DNA from: Hoeflea_A sp965228785
GTDB lineage: Bacteria > Pseudomonadota > Alphaproteobacteria > Rhizobiales > Rhizobiaceae
DNA: 64,000 bases
Reading direction: 5' to 3'
Assembly (NCBI GenBank): GCA_965228785.1
Contig: CBDDIF010000002.1
Span: 2,790,001-2,854,000, forward strand
Under the pieces are notes generated by a model that did no database searches, was not told where the DNA came from, and worked only from the letters and a program-made list of their open reading frames with translations. Position numbers and translations under genes: made by a program. Shown in pieces: positions 8,318 through 16,983 of the stretch (position 1 is its first letter; each line of letters starts with the position of its first letter).

Positions 8318-9814
8318 TCAGTTCATCGTCGGGATGACGAATTCGGCGCCATCCTTGACCCCGGACGGCCAGCGCGAGGTGATCGTCTTGGTCTTGGTGT
8401 AGAAGCGGAAGGCGTCGGGGCCGTGCTGGTTGAGGTCCCCGAAGGAGGAAGCCTTCCAGCCGCCGAAGGTGTAATAGGCGATCGGCACAGGGATCGGCAC
8501 GTTGACGCCAACCATGCCGACCTGCACCCGGTCGGCGAAGTCGCGGGCGGCATCGCCGTCGCGGGTAAAGATGGCAACGCCGTTGCCGTATTCGTGCTCG
8601 CTCGGCAGGCGGAGCGCATCCTCATAGGTATCGGCGCGCACCACCGACAGCACCGGGCCAAAGATCTCTTCCTTGTAGATGCGCATGTCGGGCGTCACGT
8701 TGTCGAACAGGCAGCCGCCCATGTAGTAGCCGTTTTCGTAGCCCTGCATCTTGAAGTCGCGGCCATCAACCACGAGGCTGGCGCCTTCTTCAACGCCGAG
8801 GTCGACATAGCCCCTGACGCGTTCCAAGGCCTGCGGCGTGACCAACGGGCCGTAGTCAGCAGAGGGATCTGTGGAGGGACCGACCTTCAACGATTCGACG
8901 CGCGGGATCAGCGCCTCGACCAACCGATCGGCTGTCTGCTGGCCGACCGGCACGGCAACGGAGACGGCCATGCAGCGTTCGCCGGCGGAGCCGTAACCGG
9001 CGCCGATCAGTGCGTCGACGGTCTGGTCCATATCGGCGTCAGGCATAACGATCATGTGGTTCTTGGCGCCACCAAAACATTGGACGCGTTTGCCGGCGGC
9101 ACAGCCGCGGCTGTAGATGTACTCGGCGATCGGCGTTGAGCCGACAAAGCCGATGGCCTTGATGTCGGGATCATCAAGGATGGCGCCGACCGCTTCCTTG
9201 TCGCCATTGACGACATTGAGCACGCCTTCCGGCAGGCCGGCCTCGATGAACAGTTCGGCAATGCGCATCGGCACTCCGGGGTCGCGCTCGGACGGTTTGA
9301 GAATGAAGGCATTGCCGCAGGCCAAAGCCGGAGCAATCTTCCACAGCGGGATCATGGCCGGAAAGTTGAACGGGGTAATGCCGGCCACTACGCCGAGAGG
9401 CTGACGCATCGAATAGACATCGATCCCGGCGCCGGCGCCCGTCGTGTACTCGCCCTTCATCAGGTGCGGAGCACCGATACAGAATTCAACCACCTCAAGG
9501 CCACGCTGAATGTCGCCCTTGGCATCAGGAACCGTTTTGCCGTGCTCCTTGGCCAGCAATTCGGCCAGTGAATCATATTCGGCGTGCACGAGTTCGAGGA
9601 ACTTCATCAGCACGCGGGCGCGGCGCTGCGGGTTCGTCGCTGCCCAGGCAGGCTGCGCCGCCTTGGCGTTTTCCACCGCTGCCCGCACCTCGTCCTTGCC
9701 GGCCAGCGCAACCTTGCCCTGGATTGTGCCGTCCATCGGCATCAGCACGTCGGCGGTCCGACCGCTGGTTCCGGCGACCTCCTTGCCGCCGACAAAATGA
9801 CCAATCTCACGCAT
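8318..9814 (-). CDS. mmsA: CoA-acylating methylmalonate-semialdehyde dehydrogenase
   Basis: A 498-residue aldehyde dehydrogenase. It converts methylmalonate semialdehyde to propionyl-CoA, or malonate semialdehyde to acetyl-CoA, with NAD and CoA in valine, inositol and beta-alanine breakdown. MmsA-type features are GGAKNHMIVMPDADMD and GSAGERCMAVS, which holds the catalytic Cys, plus ITPFNFPAMIPLWKIAPALA. The start at 9814 (MREIGHFVGGKEV) is preceded by GGAGG; the longer reading frame upstream is not supported. Divergent from a LysR gene, with a dyad in the spacer. It could also take malonate semialdehyde arising from acrylate/3-hydroxypropionate made by the DddP homologue at 15.4 kb, though the genes are not linked in an operon. 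Confidence 0.94.
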   Translation of the reverse strand: MREIGHFVGGKEVAGTSGRTADVLMPMDGTIQGKVALAGKDEVRAAVENAKAAQPAWAATNPQRRARVLMKFLELVHAEYDSLAELLAKEHGKTVPDAKGDIQRGLEVVEFCIGAPHLMKGEYTTGAGAGIDVYSMRQPLGVVAGITPFNFPAMIPLWKIAPALACGNAFILKPSERDPGVPMRIAELFIEAGLPEGVLNVVNGDKEAVGAILDDPDIKAIGFVGSTPIAEYIYSRGCAAGKRVQCFGGAKNHMIVMPDADMDQTVDALIGAGYGSAGERCMAVSVAVPVGQQTADRLVEALIPRVESLKVGPSTDPSADYGPLVTPQALERVRGYVDLGVEEGASLVVDGRDFKMQGYENGYYMGGCLFDNVTPDMRIYKEEIFGPVLSVVRADTYEDALRLPSEHEYGNGVAIFTRDGDAARDFADRVQVGMVGVNVPIPVPIAYYTFGGWKASSFGDLNQHGPDAFRFYTKTKTITSRWPSGVKDGAEFVIPTMN

Positions 9815-9879
9815 TGCAATCCTCCATCTTGATGCCCGGTTTGTTGCCGGCATTCTGCGCTTTAAATTGTGAAAATCAA

Positions 9880-9906
9880 TGCACAGCCTAGCGCATCCGT
9901 TGTGCA
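9880..9906. promoter_or_regulatory. Candidate LysR operator for mmsA
   Basis: Inverted repeat TGCACA-N15-TGTGCA in the 140-base spacer between mmsA (start 9814) and the divergent LysR gene (start 9955). Symmetry and location fit a LysR binding site. Confidence 0.45.
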
Positions 9907-9954
9907 AAAATTATAGTCCACACTCAGCAATCCGACGGTGCTGCGGAGCGGTTC

Positions 9955-10836
9955 ATGAATTGGGATGATGTTCGCATATTTCTGGCGGTGGCGCGATCCG
10001 GGCAGATCCTGGCGGCGGCCCGACGGCTGGAGCTCAATCACGCCACGGTCGGCCGTCGGGTCACGGCGCTGGAAGAGGCGCTGCAATGCAAGCTGCTGAT
10101 CCGCCGCACCAATGGCTGCGATCTCACCCAGGAGGGCGAAGCCTTCATGCACGCCGCCGAGCGCATGGAGGCGGAGATGCTGGCCGCGCGCGCCGAGGTC
10201 GGCATGACCGATGTCGAGGTGACCGGCACCGTACGCATCGGTGCGACCGATGGTTTCGGCATCGCTTTCCTGGCGCCGCGCCTCGGCACGCTGACGGAAC
10301 GCTATCCGGGCCTCAAGATCCAACTGGTGCCGGTGCCGCAGAGCTTTTCGCTTTCAAGACGCGAGGCCGACATCCTGGTCACCGTCGACCGACCCCAGGC
10401 TGGCCGGCTGATTACCCGCAAGCTGGTCGACTATGCCCTCGGCCTCTACGCCTCGAAAACCTATCTGGCCGAGCACGGAAAGCCGGACACCCCCAATGCG
10501 CTGTCGGCGCACCGGTTGATCGGCTATGTCGAGGACCTGGTTATTTCATCGCAGCTGCATTACCGCTCGCACTTCGCCCGCAACTGGGAATCCGATTTCG
10601 AGATCTCCGCAGTGCTTGGCCAGGTCGAGGCGGTTCGCGCCGGCGCCGGCATCGGCATCCTGCACAAATTCCTTGCCCGGCCGCATGAGGACCTGGTGCG
10701 TGTGCTGCCTGACCTGCAGGTCGACCGCACCTACTGGATCGTCTATCACGAGAACCTTCGCAACATCCGCCGGGTCAAGGAAGTGGTCGATTTTATTGCG
10801 CAGCAATCGGAACGGGAGCGCGATCTTTTTCTGTGA
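9955..10836 (+). CDS. LysR-family regulator divergent from mmsA
   Basis: A 293-residue LysR protein. The HTH is at residues 1-60 (IFLAVARSGQILAAARRLE, then a TVGRRVTALEEAL recognition region). The effector domain runs from about 90 to 285. Its position next to mmsA is a conserved-looking arrangement that suggests control of methylmalonate-semialdehyde dehydrogenase expression. It is convergent with nspC. Confidence 0.9.
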   Translation: MNWDDVRIFLAVARSGQILAAARRLELNHATVGRRVTALEEALQCKLLIRRTNGCDLTQEGEAFMHAAERMEAEMLAARAEVGMTDVEVTGTVRIGATDGFGIAFLAPRLGTLTERYPGLKIQLVPVPQSFSLSRREADILVTVDRPQAGRLITRKLVDYALGLYASKTYLAEHGKPDTPNALSAHRLIGYVEDLVISSQLHYRSHFARNWESDFEISAVLGQVEAVRAGAGIGILHKFLARPHEDLVRVLPDLQVDRTYWIVYHENLRNIRRVKEVVDFIAQQSERERDLFL

Positions 10837-10883
10837 TATTTCAGCAAGCTACGTAACACTATGCTGCACTGCACAACAATTTG

Positions 10884-10919
10884 TGCTGCACTCTATGTTG
10901 CGCAGCATTTTGTGCAGCA
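10884..10919. repeat. Inverted repeat, possible terminator between convergent genes
   Basis: TGCTGCAC (10884-10891) pairs with GTGCAGCA (10912-10919). A further TGCTGCAC copy lies at 10862-10869, so alternative pairings are possible. It sits between the convergent LysR gene and nspC and may act as a weak terminator. No strong T-tract follows. Confidence 0.4.
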
Positions 10920-10928
10920 AATTCTGTG

Positions 10929-12092
10929 TTACAGACGCCGTTCGAAATCGTCGTAACCGAATTCGCGCACGATCTCGAGCTCATCGGTGCGGCTGTCCCA
11001 CAGGGCCAGAGACGGCAGCGGCGTGCCGTTGAAGGTGGTTGCCTTGACCATGGTGTAGTAGCCGACGTCGAGGAAGACCAGCCGATCGCCAACCTGGGGT
11101 GGCTGTTCGAAGCGGTACGTTCCGATGATGTCTCCGGCAAGACAGGTCGGGCCACCGAGGCGCACAATATCGGGGTGCCCGGGTTCAGCCACGGTGTCCC
11201 GCGGCAGTGTTTCTGCACCGAGAACATCGGGGGTAAAGGGCGCCTCGATCACATCGGGCATGTGACAGGTCGCCGAAGTGTCCATGATGGCGATCTCGCC
11301 GATGTTGCGGCTACGGTCCAGCACCTCGGAGACCATAGCGCCGGAATGCAGGGCAACTGCCGTTCCGGGCTCCAGGTAAACGGTCAGGCCGGACCGTTCG
11401 CGGAACTCCTTTAGCCGGCTGATCAACTTGTTGGCCGGAAAACCCGGTTCAGTGATGAGCAAGCCTCCGCCAAGATTGATCCAGTCGATTGCCTCGAACA
11501 GATGACCGCAGTTTTTCTCGACTGCGTCGAGCATGCGATCGAAAGCCGGGTAAGTGTGGTCACAAAGCGCGTGCACATGGATACCGGATAGTCCCTTCAG
11601 TGTCTCCGGCCGGAGTTCGCTGGCTGGAACGCCCAGACGCGACCATGGCGCGCAGGGATCGTAGAGCGGGTTTTCGACTTCGTTGTGACCCGGATTGACC
11701 CGCAGCCCGACCTGCAGTTTGGGCACATTTATTAGCCGGCTCTTGAAGCGCTCCCACTGGCCGAGAGAATTGAGGATCAGATGGTCCGAGTAGCTGAGCA
11801 ATTCCTCGAGATCGGCATCTTTCAGACCAGGAGTATAGGCATGCAATTCGCCGCCGAAGCGTGTTTTCCCGAGACGGGCTTCGAAGAGGCCGCTGGCGGC
11901 CGTGCCGGACAGGTAGCGACCGACTAGGTCGGCAACGGCGTAACAGGAGAAAGCCTTTAGCGCCAGCAGTACCTTGACGCCACTTTCGTCGGCGACGCGC
12001 TTCAACAGCCGCAGATTGTCCTCCAATCGCGCCAGGTCGAGAACATGACAGGGACTCGGCACGCGCGCCGGATCGAAACGCTTGAATGCCAT
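10929..12092 (-). CDS. nspC: Carboxynorspermidine/carboxyspermidine decarboxylase
   Basis: A 387-residue PLP-dependent alanine-racemase-fold decarboxylase. It removes CO2 from carboxynorspermidine or carboxyspermidine to give norspermidine or spermidine. VLLALKAFSCYAVADLV carries the PLP lysine, and the family motifs GLFEARLG, HVHALCDHTYPAF and LEPGTAV follow. C-terminal GPTCLAGDIIG holds the active-site Cys. It lies 9 bases after the dehydrogenase that makes its substrate, at the end of the pyrC-pyrE-dehydrogenase-nspC run, so the genes are very probably co-transcribed. Confidence 0.93.
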   Translation of the reverse strand: MAFKRFDPARVPSPCHVLDLARLEDNLRLLKRVADESGVKVLLALKAFSCYAVADLVGRYLSGTAASGLFEARLGKTRFGGELHAYTPGLKDADLEELLSYSDHLILNSLGQWERFKSRLINVPKLQVGLRVNPGHNEVENPLYDPCAPWSRLGVPASELRPETLKGLSGIHVHALCDHTYPAFDRMLDAVEKNCGHLFEAIDWINLGGGLLITEPGFPANKLISRLKEFRERSGLTVYLEPGTAVALHSGAMVSEVLDRSRNIGEIAIMDTSATCHMPDVIEAPFTPDVLGAETLPRDTVAEPGHPDIVRLGGPTCLAGDIIGTYRFEQPPQVGDRLVFLDVGYYTMVKATTFNGTPLPSLALWDSRTDELEIVREFGYDDFERRL

Positions 12093-12101
12093 GGAACTGA
12101 C

Positions 12102-13358
12102 CTAACTCTCGGTCGGATAAGGCCAACTGCCGTCGACGGGCAATTCTTCGACCGCCCAATCGATGCCGACCTCTCCCATCGATGCCAGGAAGGGATCGGG
12201 ATCGAGTTCTTCGACATTGACCATTGTCTTTGGGTCCCAGGTGCCGTTGGCCATCAGCCGGGCGGCGGTGATTACCGGGATGCCCGTCGAATAGGAAATC
12301 GACTGGCTGCCGACCTCACGGAAGTTTTCCTCGTGATCGCAGTTCGACCACAGGAAGAAGCGCTTTTCGACGCCGTCCTTGCGGCCGCGCACGTCGACGC
12401 CGATACAGATCTTTCCCATATAGCCCGCGGCCAGAGATGCTGGGTCCGGCAGCAACGCCTTGATCAGCCGGTTGGGCGCGACCTTGACGCCATCGACCTC
12501 GACCGGCATCGACGAGGTCAGCCCGAGATTGTCGAGCACATTGAAGACTTTGAGATAGTGCTCACCGAAGCCCATCCAGAATGTGATGCGGTCGGTTCCG
12601 GGGAAGTTGACGGCAAGCGACTGCAGCTCATCGTGGCCCATGGAATAGACCCGATGGGTGCCGACCTGCGGCAGTGTCACATCCATCCATTCGGAATGGC
12701 GCGGTATCGTTTGCCATGCGCCCTTATCCCAGGTGATGACGTCTTCCTTGATTTCGCGCAGATTGACGTCCGCATCGAAATTGGTGGCGAAATAGCGGCC
12801 GTGGCTGCCGGCATTGACGTCGATGATATCGATCGTGTCGATCTCATCGAGCAAGTGCTTGCGGACGTGGGCGCAGAAGATGTTGACGACGCCGGGATCG
12901 AAGCCCATGCCAAGCACGGCCGTTGTAATTCGCTCGGCGAATTTCGGACGACGCGGCCATTCGACACGCTCGTACCAGGGCGCTTCGATGTTTTCGATGA
13001 ATTCATCTTCAGCCAGTGCGGTGTCGAGATAAGGCACACCGGTTTCGAGGCAGGCATCCAGGATAGAAGCGTTGCAATAGGGTGAGGCAACGTTGAGCAC
13101 CAGGCCTATGTCCAGTTCGCGGATCAGTGCGACCATTTCGCCGGTATCGCGGGCATTGACTGTGCGTACGTTCAGAAGCGCCGCATCGCCCGGCTGGGCC
13201 CAGCGATCCTGGATTTCGGCGGCAATCCGCTCCAGTTTGGAGCGCGTGCGGGCAGCAAGTGTGATCGCACCAAAATCATCCCGGAATTGCACCGCCTTAT
13301 TGGCGGTGACCTGCCCAACGCCACCGGCGCCGACGATCAGAAGATTGGGTTTTGCCAT
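12102..13358 (-). CDS. Carboxynorspermidine/carboxyspermidine dehydrogenase (saccharopine dehydrogenase family)
   Basis: A 418-residue enzyme that condenses aspartate semialdehyde with a diamine and reduces the imine with NADPH, giving carboxy(nor)spermidine. The N-terminal Rossmann fold is clear (LLIVGAGGVGQVTANKA). The middle and C-terminal parts match the saccharopine-dehydrogenase-like family (GFDPGVVNIFCAHV, NFDADVNLREI). Its partner decarboxylase nspC follows 9 bases later, which fixes the assignment to polyamine rather than lysine metabolism. Which diamine is used cannot be decided here. Confidence 0.9.
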   Translation of the reverse strand: MAKPNLLIVGAGGVGQVTANKAVQFRDDFGAITLAARTRSKLERIAAEIQDRWAQPGDAALLNVRTVNARDTGEMVALIRELDIGLVLNVASPYCNASILDACLETGVPYLDTALAEDEFIENIEAPWYERVEWPRRPKFAERITTAVLGMGFDPGVVNIFCAHVRKHLLDEIDTIDIIDVNAGSHGRYFATNFDADVNLREIKEDVITWDKGAWQTIPRHSEWMDVTLPQVGTHRVYSMGHDELQSLAVNFPGTDRITFWMGFGEHYLKVFNVLDNLGLTSSMPVEVDGVKVAPNRLIKALLPDPASLAAGYMGKICIGVDVRGRKDGVEKRFFLWSNCDHEENFREVGSQSISYSTGIPVITAARLMANGTWDPKTMVNVEELDPDPFLASMGEVGIDWAVEELPVDGSWPYPTES

Positions 13359-13382
13359 GGGTTCTGCTCCCGAAAGAAAGGA

Positions 13383-14084
13383 TCAGTTCTTCTCCGGCAG
13401 TTCGGAGATACCGCCGTTGCGGCTCGACCACTCCAACGGCGCGTGGAGGAAGGCTTCGACCTGTTCCAGCGTTTCCGTATCGAAGTAACCCTGCTTGCGC
13501 GACAGGTTCAGCATGTCCCACCAGGTGACGAGATAGTGCAGCGTCATGCCGTGGGCCTTGAGCCTGTCCGGTGCGTCCTTGAAGATATCATAGTAGAAAA
13601 TCGCAAATGTATGGTCGATGCGCGCACCGGCATTTCGGATTGCCTCGGCGAACTTGATCTTGCTGCCGCCATCGGTAGTCAGGTCCTCAACCAGCAGAAC
13701 GTTGCTGCCTTCGGGCATCGATCCTTCAATCTGGGCGTCGCGGCCGAAACCCTTCGGCTTCTTGCGAATGTATTGCATCGGCAGCCCCATGCGCTCGGCG
13801 ATCCAGGCGGAAAACGGGATGCCGGCGGTCTCGCCGCCGGCGACGCTGTCGAAGCATTCGAAACCGGCCTCCCTTTGAATGGTCGCCACAGCGAAATCCA
13901 TAATGGCCGAGCGCACCCGCGGGTAGGAGATGATCTTCCGGCAATCGATATAGACCGGGCTCGCGAGGCCTGACGTGAAGGTGTAGGGCTCGTCGGAGCG
14001 AAAATGCACGGCCTTGATTTCGATCAGCATCTTGCCGACCAGTTCGGCAACCACATCGCGGTCCGGATAGGTGTTTGAAAACAT
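13383..14084 (-). CDS. pyrE: Orotate phosphoribosyltransferase
   Basis: A 233-residue enzyme that joins orotate to PRPP, forming orotidine monophosphate in de novo UMP synthesis. The PRPP-binding loop VLLVEDLTTDGGSK and the flexible region with KPKGFGRDAQIEGS are present. The N-terminal part has AVHFRSDEPYTFTSGLASPVYIDCR, typical of the alphaproteobacterial form. It starts 9 bases after the pyrC stop and is followed by the polyamine genes on the same strand. Confidence 0.95.
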   Translation of the reverse strand: MFSNTYPDRDVVAELVGKMLIEIKAVHFRSDEPYTFTSGLASPVYIDCRKIISYPRVRSAIMDFAVATIQREAGFECFDSVAGGETAGIPFSAWIAERMGLPMQYIRKKPKGFGRDAQIEGSMPEGSNVLLVEDLTTDGGSKIKFAEAIRNAGARIDHTFAIFYYDIFKDAPDRLKAHGMTLHYLVTWWDMLNLSRKQGYFDTETLEQVEAFLHAPLEWSSRNGGISELPEKN

Positions 14085-14093
14085 CGACTTCCT

Positions 14094-15164
14094 CTATGTG
14101 TTGCCCTGGTCGACCCCGGACATGTCCACATCCCAGTGGATCGGGAACATCGGATCGAAAACCGTGACCGGCCCGATGGCGGTATCAATGGCCTCCGGGA
14201 ATTGGATTTCGGCTTCATGGCGAACCAGTCTGATACGCTCTTCATTTGCCGGTAGTCCATGGAATCTTGGCCCGTAAAGCGAGGTGAAACCCTCAAGCTT
14301 GTCGAGCGCACCCTCTTCCTCGAACACGTGCGCCAAACAGGACAGCGTGTTGATGGAGGTAAAGATTCCAGCGCAGCCGCAGGCGCTCTCCTTGTCGGTC
14401 GCCAGGTGCGGGGCTGAATCCGTGCCCAGGAAAAACCGCGGATTGCCGGAGGTCGCGGCCGCGCGCAGCGCCAGCCGGTGGGTCTCGCGCTTGGCGATCG
14501 GCAGGCAGTAATAATGCGGCCGGATGCCGCCGACCAGAATGGCGTTGCGGTTGATGATCAGGTGATGGGTGGTGATCGTCGCGGCTATATCGCCGTCGGC
14601 GTTGCCGATGTACTCCGCGCCCTGCCGCGTTGTGATGTGTTCAAGCACCACTTTCAAGGTCGGAATGCGCAACCGCATGGGTTCGAGCACCCGGTCGATG
14701 AACACGGCCTCGCGGTCGAAAATGTCGACATCCGGATCCGTTACCTCGCCATGGATCAGCAGCGGCACCCCGGCTTCAGCCATGCGTTCGAGCACCGGGT
14801 AGACCTTCTCGACATTGGTGACGCCGTTGTGCGAGTTGGTCGTCGCACCGGCGGGATAGAGTTTGACGGCGGCGATCACGCCGCTTTCGAAGCCGGCGAC
14901 GATATCTTCGGCATCCGTGTCTTCGGTCAGATAGAGCGTCATCAGCGGTGTGAAGCTGTGGCCCGCGGGAATGGCCTGCAAGATACGTTCCCGGTAAGCA
15001 ACCGCCAATTCGGTATCGGCCACCGGTGGCACCAGATTGGGCATGATGATGGCGCGGGCGAAGTGGGCGGTGCTATAAGGCGCAGTCGCCTTCAGCATCT
15101 CGGCATCACGAAGATGAAGGTGCCAGTCGTCAGGACGGCGGATTACGAGTTCCTGCATGGACAT
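14094..15164 (-). CDS. pyrC: Dihydroorotase (class II)
   Basis: A 356-residue zinc amidohydrolase that cyclises carbamoyl-aspartate to dihydroorotate. DDWHLHLRD (metal-binding HxH) is at the N terminus; the downstream LLIHGEVTD and LEHITT histidines and FLGTDSAPH complete the metal site. The start at 15164 (MSMQELVIRRPD) is chosen because the open frame extending to 15401 lacks family similarity and GGAGG lies just upstream. An alternative ATG lies two codons later. It leads the pyrC-pyrE-polyamine run and is divergent from dddP. Confidence 0.95.
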   Translation of the reverse strand: MSMQELVIRRPDDWHLHLRDAEMLKATAPYSTAHFARAIIMPNLVPPVADTELAVAYRERILQAIPAGHSFTPLMTLYLTEDTDAEDIVAGFESGVIAAVKLYPAGATTNSHNGVTNVEKVYPVLERMAEAGVPLLIHGEVTDPDVDIFDREAVFIDRVLEPMRLRIPTLKVVLEHITTRQGAEYIGNADGDIAATITTHHLIINRNAILVGGIRPHYYCLPIAKRETHRLALRAAATSGNPRFFLGTDSAPHLATDKESACGCAGIFTSINTLSCLAHVFEEEGALDKLEGFTSLYGPRFHGLPANEERIRLVRHEAEIQFPEAIDTAIGPVTVFDPMFPIHWDVDMSGVDQGNT

Positions 15165-15378
15165 TCCAACCTTTGCCTCCGGCCAAACCGGACTTTTCAG
15201 CGGTTTCCTTACAAAGAAATTCGAGCAAGAGCCAGTGCCCGGCAATGCCTGATTGTGAATTGTCGTCGCTCGGTCCTCGGCCTCGACGCAATCCGAAACG
15301 ATCGGGTCGCGGTCAGGCGCGCATCGGGGCCGATCAGATGGTTCAGTCATCGCCGGAAACGGGCATTCGGGAGGAATG

Positions 15379-16704
15379 ATGAGCGCCTTTTCGATATCCA
15401 ATCAGAAGATTGACCCGACTCGGCGGCGCGCCGTCAAACCGGACGGGTCGCTTGATGACAATGACCGGGTGGAGATCGGCCCGACCGCGCTGGCGTTCGA
15501 GGAATGGGCGCAGGCGGGCCTCCCGGCTCCCAATCTGGAGCGCATGCGGCGCTTTCGGCTCGATCGTCTGATGGCCGAGTTGCGCCGGCACGACTATGCC
15601 GGGCTTTTGTGTTTCGATCCGCTCAACATCCGCTACGCCACCGACACGACCAACATGCAGCTGTGGACGTCGCACAACGCGGCGCGCGCCTGTTTCGTGT
15701 CCGCCGACGGCTATATCGTTCTCTGGGACTTTCACGCCTGCGACCACCTGTCGGCCCATCTGCCGCTGGTGCAGGAACTGCGCAGCGGTGCCAGTTTCTT
15801 CTATTTCGAAAGCGGCGAGCGCACCGACGAGCATGCCCGGCTTTTCGCCGCCCAGGTGGATGAGGTGCTACGCGCCCACGGCGGCGAAAACCGCCGGCTT
15901 GCGGTCGACAAGATCGAGCATGCCGGGCTTTTGGCTTTGCAAAGGCTTGGAATCGAGATCTTCGAAGGGCAGGAAGTCACTGAGCTGGCGCGCGTCATCA
16001 AGGGACCTGACGAAATCACCGCCATGCGCTGCGCCGTCCATTCCTGCGAGGTCGCCGTCGGCAAGATGCAACAGGCCGTTGAGCCGGGTGTCACCGAAAA
16101 CGACGTCTGGGCGGTTCTGCATGCGGAGAATATCCGACGCGGCGGCGAATGGATCGAAACCCGGCTTCTGGCCTCCGGTCCACGCACCAATCCATGGTTC
16201 CAGGAATGCGGCCCCCGGGTTATCCAGCACGGTGAGCTGCTGGGCTTCGACACCGACCTGATCGGTGTTTACGGGATCTGCATCGACATGTCCCGCACCT
16301 GGATGGTTGGTGATTTCGAGCCGACGGCGGAGCAAAAGAGCCTCTACAGGCTGGCTCATGAGCATGTGGCGACAAACATGCAGTTGATGCAGCCAGGGAC
16401 GCCCTTCGAGGAGATCACGCGAAAAGCGCACCGTCTGCCGGAAGCCTTCCGGGCACAGCGCTACAGCGTGATTGCCCACGGTGTCGGCCTTTGCGACGAA
16501 TACCCGAGCATTCGTTATCCGGAAGATTTTGACGCCTACGGCTATTCCGGTGCTCTGGAACCCGGCATGGTCGTCTCGGTCGAGGCCTATGTCGGAGCCG
16601 TCGGTGGCAATGAGGGGATCAAGCTCGAAGACCAAATCCTGATCACGGAGACCGGATTCGAGAAATTGACCCACTACCCGTTTGAGGAGCGGCTTTTGAC
16701 CTGA
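15379..16704 (+). CDS. dddP: DddP-type dimethylsulfoniopropionate lyase (M24 fold)
   Basis: A 441-residue M24-fold protein that I assign to DddP, which splits DMSP into dimethylsulfide and acrylate using a metal centre. Stretches recalled from Roseovarius and Ruegeria DddP are nearly identical here: FDPLNIRYATDTTNMQLW, IKGPDEITAMRCAVHSCE, and the ETRLLASGPRTNPWFQECG block. The expected metal ligands are D291, D293, D303, H367, E402 and E417, a constant offset of -4 from the positions I remember for the Ruegeria enzyme. The proposed catalytic Asp is D373 in HGVGLCDEYP. The start at 15379 has GGGAGGA upstream; an ATG one codon earlier is possible. Ordinary Xaa-Pro dipeptidase is the alternative but fits less well. 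A strong terminator follows. Confidence 0.85.
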   Translation: MSAFSISNQKIDPTRRRAVKPDGSLDDNDRVEIGPTALAFEEWAQAGLPAPNLERMRRFRLDRLMAELRRHDYAGLLCFDPLNIRYATDTTNMQLWTSHNAARACFVSADGYIVLWDFHACDHLSAHLPLVQELRSGASFFYFESGERTDEHARLFAAQVDEVLRAHGGENRRLAVDKIEHAGLLALQRLGIEIFEGQEVTELARVIKGPDEITAMRCAVHSCEVAVGKMQQAVEPGVTENDVWAVLHAENIRRGGEWIETRLLASGPRTNPWFQECGPRVIQHGELLGFDTDLIGVYGICIDMSRTWMVGDFEPTAEQKSLYRLAHEHVATNMQLMQPGTPFEEITRKAHRLPEAFRAQRYSVIAHGVGLCDEYPSIRYPEDFDAYGYSGALEPGMVVSVEAYVGAVGGNEGIKLEDQILITETGFEKLTHYPFEERLLT

Positions 16705-16788
16705 CGGATGTCAGCCCGGCGCGTGCGAACGTGCCGAGACCCAAAGGGCACGCAACTCCTCTTAGCGATCTTAGTCGAGAATAGCTTC

Positions 16789-16815
16789 ACCGCAGCCAGT
16801 GCTGCGGTTTTTGCT
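16789..16815 (+). terminator. Rho-independent terminator of dddP
   Basis: Perfect 8-bp stem ACCGCAGC / GCTGCGGT with a CAGT loop, followed directly by TTTTTGCTTTA. It lies 84 bases after the dddP stop codon and marks the left edge of the AT-rich zone. Confidence 0.9.
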
Positions 16816-16983
16816 TTATGCTTGATTCCTATTTGCAATTAAAAAATCTAATACATTCAACTAATTATACTGTGTTTTTGTATTATAATTAGAATTATAT
16901 TCCATTTTTTAAGTATTTATGCAATAATCATCAAAATTCATTATTAATGGTTGAGGACTCCCATTTGTTGGGAGCTTGGTTCT
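16816..16983. other. AT-rich non-coding segment upstream of the SGNH-protease-EEP gene
   Basis: This stretch is dominated by A and T, in sharp contrast to the GC-rich genes on both sides. It contains several TATAAT-like elements (for example TATAAT within 16884-16892) and the inverted repeat listed separately, and no reading frame of its own. It probably holds the promoter of the gene starting at 16984 and is a sign of foreign origin or silencing-type regulation. Confidence 0.7.
16861..16892. promoter_or_regulatory. Perfect 9-bp inverted repeat, candidate operator
   Basis: CTAATTATA (16861-16869) and TATAATTAG (16884-16892) form a perfect dyad with a 14-base spacer, 92 bases before the ATG of the large SGNH-protease-EEP gene. 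The right arm contains TATAAT, so a bound repressor would overlap a possible -10 box. Confidence 0.45.

Noticed and set aside
15379..16704. Plain Xaa-Pro dipeptidase identity
   Set aside because: The M24 fold fits, but DddP-specific motifs and ligand spacing fit much better; kept as the alternative call.
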